From an uncultured Gammaproteobacteria bacterium (GTDB lineage: Bacteria; Pseudomonadota; Gammaproteobacteria; GCA-001735895): a stretch of 64,000 bases of DNA. The translations under genes and the position numbers were made by a program. Positions 55,372 through 63,937 of this stretch are shown piece after piece (the first letter of the stretch is position 1; every line of letters starts with the position of its first letter). The DNA lies in NCBI GenBank assembly GCA_947259485.1, contig CAMYLU010000011.1, forward strand, positions 1 through 64,000, written 5' to 3'. The notes under the pieces are model-generated. The model worked only from the letters and a program-made list of their open reading frames with translations. It did no database searches and had not been told where the DNA came from.

Positions 55372-56469
55372 CTAATCCGATGGGTCCAGTGCTCGACAGT
55401 CTTCCGCAGTCCAGCCGATATTAGCCGTGCCACCTTCTTCAAGTTGCGCGTGATTGGCTGAATTTGGAATCTTTACAATAAAATCGTCATGCCCCAATAC
55501 TGTGAAACGGGTACGGATGTGGTCTCCGAGGTAGATCAACTCTTCGGCGACGCCGTTGAAAATATTGGGTAATGAGCCCGGTTCCGGATTAACCGTGACG
55601 CGCTCGGGCCTCAGCGATAATGTGCTTCTATCACCCACTCCACCAACGTTAACTTTCTTGGCAACGACGGTGCCGGCGTTGTTGTCGATCTCAACCTTGA
55701 CCGTATCACCGTTATCTTCTGAAACCTTGCCCAGAAAGCGGTTATTTTCACCGATAAAATTGGCGCAGAAAGCGTTTTCGGGTTTTTCGTATAATACTTC
55801 GGGTGGTGCGCATTGCTGGATGATGCCGTCATCAAATACCGCGATGCGGTTTGACATGGTTAGTGCTTCGCTTTGATCGTGGGTAACGTAGACTACAGTC
55901 AATCCGAGGTTTTCGCTGATGTGCTTGATTTCATATTGCATCTGCTCACGCAGGTTTTTATCCAGCGCGCCGAGCGGCTCGTCCATAAGCACCAGGTCGG
56001 GGTCGAAAACCAGCGATCGTGCGACCGCGACACGTTGCTGTTGTCCACCAGAAAGTTGTGCCGGACGCCGATCACCAAAGGGGCCCAGTTGCACCATATC
56101 CAGTGCGCGGTCGACCCGTTGCTTCTGTTCGGACTTATCCATGTTGCGAACCTGGAGTGGGAAGGCAAGGTTTTCTGCCACGGTCATATGCGGGAAAAGC
56201 GCATAATTCTGGAACACCATGCCGATTCCGCGTTTGTGGGGTGGAACTCGATTTATCGGATTATCCTTAAGGTATATTTCACCGTGGGTGGCCGGTTCAA
56301 ATCCTGCGAGCATCATCAGGCAAGTTGTTTTTCCGGAACCCGATGGCCCGAGCATGGTTAGGAACTCTCCATGTGCAACATCAAGATTGAGGCTTTTCAC
56401 AACCAGCGATACGCCGTCGTAACTTTTTTGTATATCGACGAATCGTACAAGGGAATTATCACTCGACAT
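55372..56469 (-). CDS. ABC transporter ATP-binding protein, PotA type
   Basis: This 365-residue ATPase has Walker A GPSGSGKTT, signature LSGGQQQRVAVARSL, Walker B LVLMDEPLGALD and an H-loop VTHDQSEAL. The C-terminal part (about 285-365) is a TOBE domain, as in PotA-like importers. It begins the operon. No clear promoter is visible in the gap upstream. Confidence 0.9.
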   Translation of the reverse strand: MSSDNSLVRFVDIQKSYDGVSLVVKSLNLDVAHGEFLTMLGPSGSGKTTCLMMLAGFEPATHGEIYLKDNPINRVPPHKRGIGMVFQNYALFPHMTVAENLAFPLQVRNMDKSEQKQRVDRALDMVQLGPFGDRRPAQLSGGQQQRVAVARSLVFDPDLVLMDEPLGALDKNLREQMQYEIKHISENLGLTVVYVTHDQSEALTMSNRIAVFDDGIIQQCAPPEVLYEKPENAFCANFIGENNRFLGKVSEDNGDTVKVEIDNNAGTVVAKKVNVGGVGDRSTLSLRPERVTVNPEPGSLPNIFNGVAEELIYLGDHIRTRFTVLGHDDFIVKIPNSANHAQLEEGGTANIGWTAEDCRALDPSD

Positions 56470-56947
56470 GGTAGGAATTTCTCGGCTGTTTATCGTGACT
56501 CTAGTTTTAGTTATTGGCCGGGATCTTATTATATTTTCGATGTCCGCAACCTTCGGTATCCCAACACCTTAGCGGTCTTATCCGGCAAAATCAACAGTTT
56601 TTCGGCTGCGCTGCCAGGCCGATACAAGTCTAGCGGTTATCAATGAACCAAAGCTGAACGAGTTAAATGGTTTCCAACCTTTACCCCGGTGTTTGTTTTG
56701 AGTCCCCACCTCGGGATTGACGCTTTCAAGCAGGGAGTTGATAGCTAATGAACGCTGTTAAAAGATATGTGGTTTTGAGATTGATATCCGCCTTAACCGG
56801 CGTTAACGGCAACCGCTGTAAAAAAGCGAGAATGAATCTCTTCGGGGCAGTATAGTGCTTTGCATCGGATGGCGACAGGTCTCCAGGTACGACCTAACTG
56901 ACAACGCCCATAGGAAAGCGTATTCTTGGCGCTGGAGGTCATCAACT
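56470..56947. other. Gene-free gap between the ABC operon and the DUF4864 gene
   Basis: About 480 bases lie between divergently transcribed units. Promoters for both are expected here. I see no strong consensus pair, RNA structure or coding frame with protein-like content. The only overlapping open frame (56371-56646) begins inside the ATPase gene on the opposite strand and is not supported. Confidence 0.4.
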
Positions 56948-57454
56948 ATGTACGGATATAAAACTGCGTCAATAGCGGCGCTGATTATGGTCTGGTTTTG
57001 CGCAGCGCCTCTGCAAGCGGCGCTATCAAACAATCCGGACCAGGCGGCGATTCCTCAACCCGCGGCAGGTCTTGAACCCCAGGATGTCGTAAGAATCGTG
57101 ATCAACGCTCTGGCCAATAACGACGAGCCATTTGTCGATGCCGGAATTGCCACAACTTTCGCATTTGCCTCGCCGGCCAACAAGGTTAACACCGGTCCGC
57201 TGGACAAGTTTACGCAAATGGTCAAAAACGACGTTTACGGAATCATGGTCGATCACGTCGAGAGCAATTTCAGCAAGATCGTCTATGACGACAACGATGC
57301 TTACCAATTGGTGCAGTTGAAGGGCAAAAATGGCATCGAGATCGTGTTTGCGTTTCGACTCAGCAAACAAATCGATGGCGAATTCGATGGCATGTGGATG
57401 ACCGATGCGGTATGGCCGGTTGGAGACGCCATGGTTCCGCAGCAGGATTTTTAA
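56948..57454 (+). CDS. DUF4864-domain exported protein
   Basis: With the ATG at 56948 (GGAGG nine bases upstream) this is a 168-residue protein with a signal peptide (about 1-25, cleavage near PLQAALS). The mature part matches DUF4864: DVVRIVINALANND, TFAFASPANKVNTGPLDKF and GFMWMTDAVW-like C-terminus (here DGMWMTDAVW). The function is unknown. The longer frame from 56855 lacks a signal and is unlikely. It precedes the FHA-protease gene by 95 bases. Confidence 0.75.
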   Translation: MYGYKTASIAALIMVWFCAAPLQAALSNNPDQAAIPQPAAGLEPQDVVRIVINALANNDEPFVDAGIATTFAFASPANKVNTGPLDKFTQMVKNDVYGIMVDHVESNFSKIVYDDNDAYQLVQLKGKNGIEIVFAFRLSKQIDGEFDGMWMTDAVWPVGDAMVPQQDF

Positions 57455-57549
57455 GCCAGGAATTGATCCCCGTCCTCTACCCGGGGTGACTTAAGTATAT
57501 GCAAATCGCGATGGCAGTTCACGGTTCAAGTCTGTAATGGATAAACGCG

Positions 57550-59130
57550 ATGGTTGATAACAACAACAGCGCCGAGGATAAACTCAATGCGCCTGCTTCG
57601 CTGGAAATTCTGACCGGACCAGCGCGTGGCACCGCGTCCTGGTTGAGCGGCGCCGCGCTCGATATATCGTTGAACGAGGAGGACATGATTCGTGTCGCCG
57701 AGGCAGGCAGCGAACCGCTTCGGGATGGCGTTGTCGCGCGATTGCATCGTTCGGGGGACGGGTACGAGATCGAAGCGCGCGAACAAAATGCGCTGTGGAT
57801 AAACGGTACACGCGTTGACTCGAAACAGCTGGAGCAGCGTGACCTGATCGAATTTGGTGATAAGGGCCCCCTCTCGCGCTATCGCGTTCACCACCAGGGT
57901 GACCGGGTCAGACGTTCACTCGGCGATATGCTCGACGATGTCATCGATTACACCCGCGTCAGCCGTCAGCCCCGATTTGCGCGCCTGCAAAAAGCGTTTC
58001 GAGATTTATGCCTGGACTTTGCACTCAAGACAACGATTTTATTTCGCGCCAGCGTGATTCTCGCACTGGTGGCGCTCGCCGTGATTGTATACCAGCAGTA
58101 CCGCTCCGGCCTCCTGTTACAGCAACAGGCCGAGACTAGTGCGCACAAGCTTGCAGATTTCGCCCGCGCCTTGAAACGCACCAACCGCGAAGCCCTGCGC
58201 CCGTCTGATCTTAATCAATTGCGCCAGGAACTGGGTCACTCTTTGAGCGCCGCCGCCGAAAGGCTTGAGCAGCTGGAACAGCGCTCTGCAGCAAGCACCC
58301 GCATCATTGCCGAGGCAACCCGTTCAATCGTGTTTTTACAGGGTGCTTATGGCTTTCGTGATAACGAAACCGACCGCATGCTGCGTTACCAGGTCGATGC
58401 GGAAGGCAACACATTGTTCACGTTACGCGGTCAACCGCTGCTGACCCTGGAAGGCGAGGGTGACATCGCCGAGAGACGATTCACCGGTACCGGTTTCGCA
58501 GTCAATAAGAGTGGGGCGCTATTAACCAACCGACATGTCGCTTTGCCGTGGGAAGAAGATACCAGTGACGAAGCGTTGATTGCAGCTGGAATGGAACCGG
58601 TATTGATCAAGTTCGTGGGTTACCTGCCCGGCATCGAGGCCGCGTTTCCGGTCGAGTTACTCAAGGCCAGCGACGAGGCCGACCTCGCTGTCCTGCAGTG
58701 CAGTGAAGTCGTCGATGGCCTGCCGTACCTGGATTTCAGCACTCGACTACCCACGCCTGGGGACGAGGTTATCGTCATGGGATATCCCACCGGCATGCGT
58801 TCGATGCTGGCACAAACAGGAGATGATTTCCTGGCTGAATTACAGGCAGATGAAAGTCTCGACTTCTGGGAGGTCGCCGAACGTCTGTCGCGGGCGCAGT
58901 TTATTCGTCCGCTCGCGAGCCGGGGCATTGTCGGTCAGCGTTCTGAATCAACCGTGGTTTACGATGCCGACACCACGCACGGCGGTAGTGGTGGCCCGGT
59001 GCTCGATATTGACGGTAATGCAATTGCGATCAATACCGCGATTATTCCAGAATATGGCGGTTCCAATTTTGGTGTCCCGGTCGAATATGCGCGCCGGTTA
59101 CTGGCAGATGCTGGGGTCGATATCCATTAG
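57550..59130 (+). CDS. Membrane-anchored trypsin-like protease with N-terminal FHA-like domain
   Basis: This 526-residue protein has an unusual order of parts. Residues about 15-120 look like a divergent FHA domain (TGPARGTASWLSG, LWINGTRVDSKQL, DLIEFGD). A single membrane helix spans about 162-181, followed by a coiled coil (about 190-250). A trypsin-like protease domain covers about 300-526, with His329 (TNRHVA), Asp378 (EADLAVL) and Ser480 (HGGSGGPV). The topology puts the FHA part in the cytoplasm and the protease in the periplasm. No PDZ domain is seen, unlike DegP/DegS. The role is unknown. Confidence 0.75.
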   Translation: MVDNNNSAEDKLNAPASLEILTGPARGTASWLSGAALDISLNEEDMIRVAEAGSEPLRDGVVARLHRSGDGYEIEAREQNALWINGTRVDSKQLEQRDLIEFGDKGPLSRYRVHHQGDRVRRSLGDMLDDVIDYTRVSRQPRFARLQKAFRDLCLDFALKTTILFRASVILALVALAVIVYQQYRSGLLLQQQAETSAHKLADFARALKRTNREALRPSDLNQLRQELGHSLSAAAERLEQLEQRSAASTRIIAEATRSIVFLQGAYGFRDNETDRMLRYQVDAEGNTLFTLRGQPLLTLEGEGDIAERRFTGTGFAVNKSGALLTNRHVALPWEEDTSDEALIAAGMEPVLIKFVGYLPGIEAAFPVELLKASDEADLAVLQCSEVVDGLPYLDFSTRLPTPGDEVIVMGYPTGMRSMLAQTGDDFLAELQADESLDFWEVAERLSRAQFIRPLASRGIVGQRSESTVVYDADTTHGGSGGPVLDIDGNAIAINTAIIPEYGGSNFGVPVEYARRLLADAGVDIH

Positions 59131-59207
59131 CGTGCACTGCGACCAAACTTAATCCATTAATGATGGTGTAGCGTATAAGCCTTTGTTAACAACTGCCGAC
59201 GTTGAAA

Positions 59208-59624
59208 ATGAAGAAGCTAATCGTTTTGATCCTGAGCTGTCTGAGTGTCGCCTGTATCAGGGGTTACAATCCCACCTACTCCTTCAATCAGATCCAGGTA
59301 GTTAATCTATCGGGTACAGCCATTGAGGACGTTTCTGCAAGCGTTGCCGGGACTGCAAAAAACATCAGTTGTGAAAAGGTGGTGAAAAATGCCATTTGCA
59401 GTGACTACTTTGGCAAGCGTGCATACCCGCAGCAAGGAATCGAACTGAGCTGGATTCACGGGGACGGTAGCCGAAAATCCGACGTACAATCGCCGCCAAT
59501 ACCGTCTTTTTACATTCCCGCGATTCCGCTACGCCTCGTGCACGAGATTAATGAAGCAGGATCGGTGAAGGCCAGTTACCAGCAGGAAGAGCTGGATCGT
59601 GACGGTGGCATGATGTATTTTTGA
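59208..59624 (+). CDS. Small predicted lipoprotein
   Basis: This 138-residue protein starts MKKLIVLILSCLSVACIRG, a lipoprotein signal peptide with cysteine at the LSVAC lipobox. The mature part (IQVVNLSGTAIEDVSASV, FYIPAIPLRLVHEI) is unlike any family I recognise. It follows the FHA-protease gene by 77 bases and may be linked to it. An in-frame TTG at 59202 is an alternative start. Confidence 0.65.
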   Translation: MKKLIVLILSCLSVACIRGYNPTYSFNQIQVVNLSGTAIEDVSASVAGTAKNISCEKVVKNAICSDYFGKRAYPQQGIELSWIHGDGSRKSDVQSPPIPSFYIPAIPLRLVHEINEAGSVKASYQQEELDRDGGMMYF

Positions 59625-59728
59625 TTGCGGCGACTCGACCGATCGTTGCGAATGCAAATCAGCAATAAACGGAGAGTTTCGGCAACGCGGCTTCAGTAAC
59701 ATAGTGATCATATTCAACTATTGAGAGT

Positions 59729-60607
59729 ATGATTAAAGCCATGTCACAGCAACGCGATAAAACGATTAGCAAGTTCATTGAGTTGGCACGCTATATTGCC
59801 GCCAACGCGGACGAATCACTAACCCTGGAAACGCTAGCCGCGCGAGTGCACCTTTCGCCGTCGAGAATGCAGCGCGTATTTAAATCGACCTTGGGCGTGT
59901 CACCGAAGAAATTTCAGCAAGCGGCTCGCAGTGAGCGCTTTAAATCCCTATTGCGTTCCGGCATCGATATCACCGACGCAATTTTCGAGGCAGGTTACGG
60001 ATCGACGAGCCGTGTTTATAGCCAGGCCATGCATAATATCGGCATGACACCGGCGCGCTACCGCGCCGGCGGCAAAGGTGAAATCCTGACCTGGGCCTGC
60101 CGTGACACCGTGCTGGGGCCAATCTTGATGGCCGCGACTGATCGCGGGGTTTGCTTCGCCCAGTTCGGTGACAGCTGCGACAAGTTGTTGCAGCAATTGC
60201 AACGAGAATTCCCACAGGCCGAGCTAAAGCAATTCACTGATGATTCTTCGACGCAACTCGAGCAATGGATTGACGCGCTTAACGCCTACATCCAGAATAA
60301 ACAACCGCGCCCGGAATTACCGCTTGATTTGCGAGGGACCGCGTTTCAAATCAAGGTCTGGGAGTTCCTCCTTAGCCTCGACGATGGCGACGTCATGAGT
60401 TATTCCGAACTGGCCGGGGCGATCGACAAGCCCAGGGCAGTGCGGGCCGCCGCGACCGCCTGCGGGGCGAACCGCATCGCGGTGCTGGTTCCCTGCCACC
60501 GCATTCTACGCGGAGATGGGGGACTTGGCGGTTATCGCTGGGGCCTGGAACGCAAACGAGCCTTGCTCGATGCCGAACGAGCGCGCAAAACGGCTGTGCC
60601 ATCATGA
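59729..60607 (+). CDS. AraC-type HTH fused to O6-alkylguanine-DNA alkyltransferase
   Basis: This 292-residue protein combines an AraC-type helix-turn-helix (about 18-115, SPSRMQRVFKSTLGVSPKKF) with an Ogt domain. The alkyl-acceptor cysteine is in VLVPCHRILRGDG, and the arginine finger region is KPRAVRAAATACGANR. The N-terminal zinc-binding methylphosphotriester domain of Ada is absent, so the adaptive sensor may be lost while repair and DNA binding stay. It resembles the Ada C-terminal part plus its HTH. ATG 59741 is an alternative start. Confidence 0.85.
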   Translation: MIKAMSQQRDKTISKFIELARYIAANADESLTLETLAARVHLSPSRMQRVFKSTLGVSPKKFQQAARSERFKSLLRSGIDITDAIFEAGYGSTSRVYSQAMHNIGMTPARYRAGGKGEILTWACRDTVLGPILMAATDRGVCFAQFGDSCDKLLQQLQREFPQAELKQFTDDSSTQLEQWIDALNAYIQNKQPRPELPLDLRGTAFQIKVWEFLLSLDDGDVMSYSELAGAIDKPRAVRAAATACGANRIAVLVPCHRILRGDGGLGGYRWGLERKRALLDAERARKTAVPS

Positions 60608-60644
60608 ATCAAAGAGGTATTACCGCCTCGGTTCGCGGCTAAGA

Positions 60645-61850
60645 TCATCCGACAATAACGTCGCCGGCAGCGACCAGCGCCTCGATCTCGCTATCGCTGT
60701 AACCGTATTCGCCGAGAATTTCGCGTGTGTGCTCGCCGAGTTGCGGCGCGCCGCGAGATATGTGTGTCGGGGTTGCAGAAAATTTCACCGGGGAGCCCAG
60801 GGTTCGCGTGGGGCCGAGGCGGCTGTGCTCGACCTCGACCACCATGTCGCGCGCTATGACCTGGGGGTCCGAGAGCATTTCGCCGATGGACAATACCGGA
60901 CTTGCAGGGACGCCCGCGGCTTCCAGCTGCCGCAGCCAGTCGGCGGTGTTGTGCTGTCTTAATCTTTCGCTCAGGATCTCAACCAGCGCGGGGAGGTTTT
61001 GCATGCGTAGCGCGTTGTCGACGAAGCGTTCGTCCTGCGCGAGGTCGGGCATCTCGATGATCTCGACCAGGCGCAACCAGTTAGCCTGGTTAGCCGCACC
61101 GATATTGATCCAGCCGTTCGCTGTTGGCATCGCCTGGTAGGGTGCTGCCATTGGATGGGCGGAACCGATGGCCTGCGGCGACACTCCGGTAGCCAGAAAT
61201 ATCGCCGATACCCAGGCCGTATTGATAATACTGCCTTCGAGCAGCGAGGTGTCGACCAGCTGGCCTTCGCCAGTTTTCAGGCGATGAATATAGGCCGCCA
61301 GTACACCCATAGCGGCCAGCATGCCGGCACTGATATCACCGACCGGAACCCCGGCCTTGATGGGCGGGCGTCCGGCGCCTTCGCCGGTGACACTCATGAG
61401 CCCCGACATCCCCTGGGCGATCAGATCGAAGCCGGGGCGATCGGCATAAGGGCCAGTGCGGCCAAAGCCGGTAATCTGACAATAAATGAGCGCCGGATTC
61501 TGTTGGCGCAAGGTCTCGTAACCCAGGCCGAGGGCTTCCATCGTGCCCACTCGATAATTTTCGATGACCACGTCGGCAGTCGCGAGCAGCCTGCGCAATA
61601 CCGACCTGCCGTCTTCGGATTTCAGGTTGATGGCGGTACCCCGTTTATTGCGATTGAGGATCATGAATGCGGCTGACTCGCCATCTACTTCCGGGGGCAC
61701 CATGCGCCGGGTATCGTCGCCGCCCGGAACCTTTTCGACCTTGATGACATCCGCACCCATGTCGGCCAACAGTTGCCCGCATACCGGTCCAGCCATGATA
61801 TGTGCCAGTTCGATGACCTTAAGGCCCAGCAACGGTCCCGATGTCGACAT
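60645..61850 (-). CDS. CaiB/BaiF-type (class III) CoA-transferase
   Basis: This 401-residue protein has the family start (GLKVIELAHIMAGPVCGQLLADMGADVIKVE), NRNKRGTAINLKSE, and the catalytic aspartate in GFDLIAQGMSGLM. Class III enzymes move CoA between carboxylic acids. The substrate is unknown, but the enoyl-CoA hydratase upstream, with two bases between, points to a short catabolic route for an acid imported by the TRAP transporter. Confidence 0.88.
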   Translation of the reverse strand: MSTSGPLLGLKVIELAHIMAGPVCGQLLADMGADVIKVEKVPGGDDTRRMVPPEVDGESAAFMILNRNKRGTAINLKSEDGRSVLRRLLATADVVIENYRVGTMEALGLGYETLRQQNPALIYCQITGFGRTGPYADRPGFDLIAQGMSGLMSVTGEGAGRPPIKAGVPVGDISAGMLAAMGVLAAYIHRLKTGEGQLVDTSLLEGSIINTAWVSAIFLATGVSPQAIGSAHPMAAPYQAMPTANGWINIGAANQANWLRLVEIIEMPDLAQDERFVDNALRMQNLPALVEILSERLRQHNTADWLRQLEAAGVPASPVLSIGEMLSDPQVIARDMVVEVEHSRLGPTRTLGSPVKFSATPTHISRGAPQLGEHTREILGEYGYSDSEIEALVAAGDVIVG

Positions 61851-61852
61851 GT

Positions 61853-62635
61853 TTACTTACCCTTGAATACGGGTTTGGTTTTATCGAGGAAGGACTGGTA
61901 GCCGATATGGAAATCCTCGGTATCGTAACACAGGTAACTGGCGTCCTTTTCCGCTTCGGTTAGTGGTGCGGGATCACCGAGACGGCGCATGAACTGTTTG
62001 TGCCAGCGCGCCACTAACGGTGCGCCATCGGCAATCCGCCTCGCAGTGGCATAGGCTTCATCGATTACCTCGTCATCCGAGACGACACGTGTCACCAGGC
62101 CTTTTTGCAGCGCTTCGGCGGCGTCCAGAATACGACCCTCGAGCAGGATTTCCATGGTCACGGCTTTGCCGACGAGCTCATACAGGCCCTGCATCTCACG
62201 AATACCGGCGCATAGGCCGAGACGTTTGATCGGGATGCCAAAACGGCTCGTTTCGCCGCAAATGCGAAGATCGCACAGGCTTGCAATCTCGAGACCTCCA
62301 CCGACGCAGATACCCTGGATGAGGGCGACCAGTGGGACAGGACACTCGCCGAGCGCCGCTAGCGCCGCATGGTGGATTTCACCATATTCTTTCGCGTCTT
62401 TGCTATTGGAACGGGCATCCTTGAATTCTGAAATATCGTTGCCGGGGGCAAAGGACTTGTCGCCCGCGCCGCGCAGGACGATACAACGCAAGCTGTCATC
62501 GGAAGAGAATCCGCGTATGGTTTCGCCCAACTGACGCCACATTGGCTTGATCAATGCATTCAGTTTTTCCGGGCGATTGAGGGTAACCGTGGCGATATCC
62601 TGATCGCGCTCCAGCAGGATTAACTCTGCGCTCAT
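61853..62635 (-). CDS. Enoyl-CoA hydratase/isomerase family protein
   Basis: This 260-residue crotonase-fold enzyme has the oxyanion-hole segments (GAGDKSFAPGNDISEF and ICVGGGLEIASLCDLRI). The residues that distinguish hydratase from isomerase cannot be assigned safely. It lies between the TRAP permease and the CoA-transferase in one minus-strand run. It probably acts on the CoA ester made by that transferase. Confidence 0.85.
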   Translation of the reverse strand: MSAELILLERDQDIATVTLNRPEKLNALIKPMWRQLGETIRGFSSDDSLRCIVLRGAGDKSFAPGNDISEFKDARSNSKDAKEYGEIHHAALAALGECPVPLVALIQGICVGGGLEIASLCDLRICGETSRFGIPIKRLGLCAGIREMQGLYELVGKAVTMEILLEGRILDAAEALQKGLVTRVVSDDEVIDEAYATARRIADGAPLVARWHKQFMRRLGDPAPLTEAEKDASYLCYDTEDFHIGYQSFLDKTKPVFKGK

Positions 62636-62656
62636 ATCGTTGAATCTCCTTGTAAG

Positions 62657-63937
62657 TTAGCGATAAAAATACTCGACCAGCGCCATCGGGATGGCCGGTA
62701 TATAGGTGACCATGATCAGCATCGTGAACAAGACGCCGACGAAATAAATATTGATCTTGCTGACCTCCCAGATATCCGCCCTGGCGACCGAACAGGCGGT
62801 CACCAGTACGCTCGCCACCGGCGGTGTCTGCTGGCCGATACCGAGGTTCAGGGTCACGATGATACCGAAATGCACCGGATCGATACCGACCTGGTGCACC
62901 AGCGGCATGACGATCGGCACTACCAGGATAATCGCGGCCGCGGAGTGCAGAAACAATCCCACGACCAGGAAAAACAAATTGAGCAGGGCGAGCACGATGT
63001 ACTTGTTCTGGGTGAATTCACCGATACCACGCGACAGCGTTTGCGGCACCTGGGCCTCGGTGAGGTACTCGCCGATTAGCACCGACGACGCCACCAACAG
63101 CATCACCACCGCGGTCTGCACGCTACCGTCGATCATGGCCTGTTTCAAATGCGGCCAGTCCAGTTCGCGGTAGATCAGGCCGATGATCATCGAGGCCACG
63201 ACCGCGAGTCCGGCGCCCTCGGTGGCGGTGACGAAACCGCCGAAAATACCCCCCAGAATGATCAACGGCAGGGTAAAGGCGAGAGCCGCGTCCTTGAACG
63301 TCGCCACTACGTGGCTGATGTTAAACACTTCCTCGACTGGGTAGTTGTAACGCACCGCGAACCGGTGGGCGACAACCATCATCAGGAAACCGCCGAGCAC
63401 ACCCGGAACGATGCCGGCAACAAATAGCTGTACCACCGAACTCTGCGCCATCACCGCGTAAAGGATCATCGGAATCGACGGCGGGATGATGACCGCCAGG
63501 GTCGCCGACGAGGAAGTGACCGCGGCCGCAAACGCACCCGGGTAACCTTTTTTCTTCATCGCTGGTATCAGAATCGAGCCAAGTGCGGCGACATCCGCAA
63601 CCGCCGAGCCGGAAATCTCGGCGAAAAACAGCGAGGTGCCGATATTGACCATCGCCAGTCCGCCTTTGACGAATCCGAAAATCGCCGACGCGAACGCGAT
63701 TAGGCGTCTCGAAATGCCGGTCGAATTCATGATCGCACCGGCCAGGATGAATAGCGGGATGGCGATCAGCGGGAAGTTGGTCGCACCATCCATCATCACC
63801 AGGGCCACGTTCGGCAGGACGTCAAATCCATGCGCGTACACCATCGCGGCACTGGCGACAACGGCGAGCGCCACCGCGATCGGCACATTGATCAGCACCA
63901 GCACCAGCAGGCCGATGAACATCCACAATATGATCAT
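62657..63937 (-). CDS. dctM: TRAP transporter large permease (DctM)
   Basis: This 426-residue membrane protein has 12 or more helices. The TRAP signature SSATLAVIIPPSIPMILY and the second GIGQQTPPVASVL motif are both visible. TRAP systems import organic acids and related compounds with sodium. Its ATG overlaps the upstream gene's stop (ATGA), consistent with a DctQ-type small subunit there. The binding protein gene must be outside the window. Confidence 0.92.
   Translation of the reverse strand: MIILWMFIGLLVLVLINVPIAVALAVVASAAMVYAHGFDVLPNVALVMMDGATNFPLIAIPLFILAGAIMNSTGISRRLIAFASAIFGFVKGGLAMVNIGTSLFFAEISGSAVADVAALGSILIPAMKKKGYPGAFAAAVTSSSATLAVIIPPSIPMILYAVMAQSSVVQLFVAGIVPGVLGGFLMMVVAHRFAVRYNYPVEEVFNISHVVATFKDAALAFTLPLIILGGIFGGFVTATEGAGLAVVASMIIGLIYRELDWPHLKQAMIDGSVQTAVVMLLVASSVLIGEYLTEAQVPQTLSRGIGEFTQNKYIVLALLNLFFLVVGLFLHSAAAIILVVPIVMPLVHQVGIDPVHFGIIVTLNLGIGQQTPPVASVLVTACSVARADIWEVSKINIYFVGVLFTMLIMVTYIPAIPMALVEYFYR

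Noticed and set aside
56371-56646. 91-codon frame upstream of the DUF4864 gene
   Set aside because: It starts inside the ATP-binding protein gene on the other strand and has no binding site or known motif.
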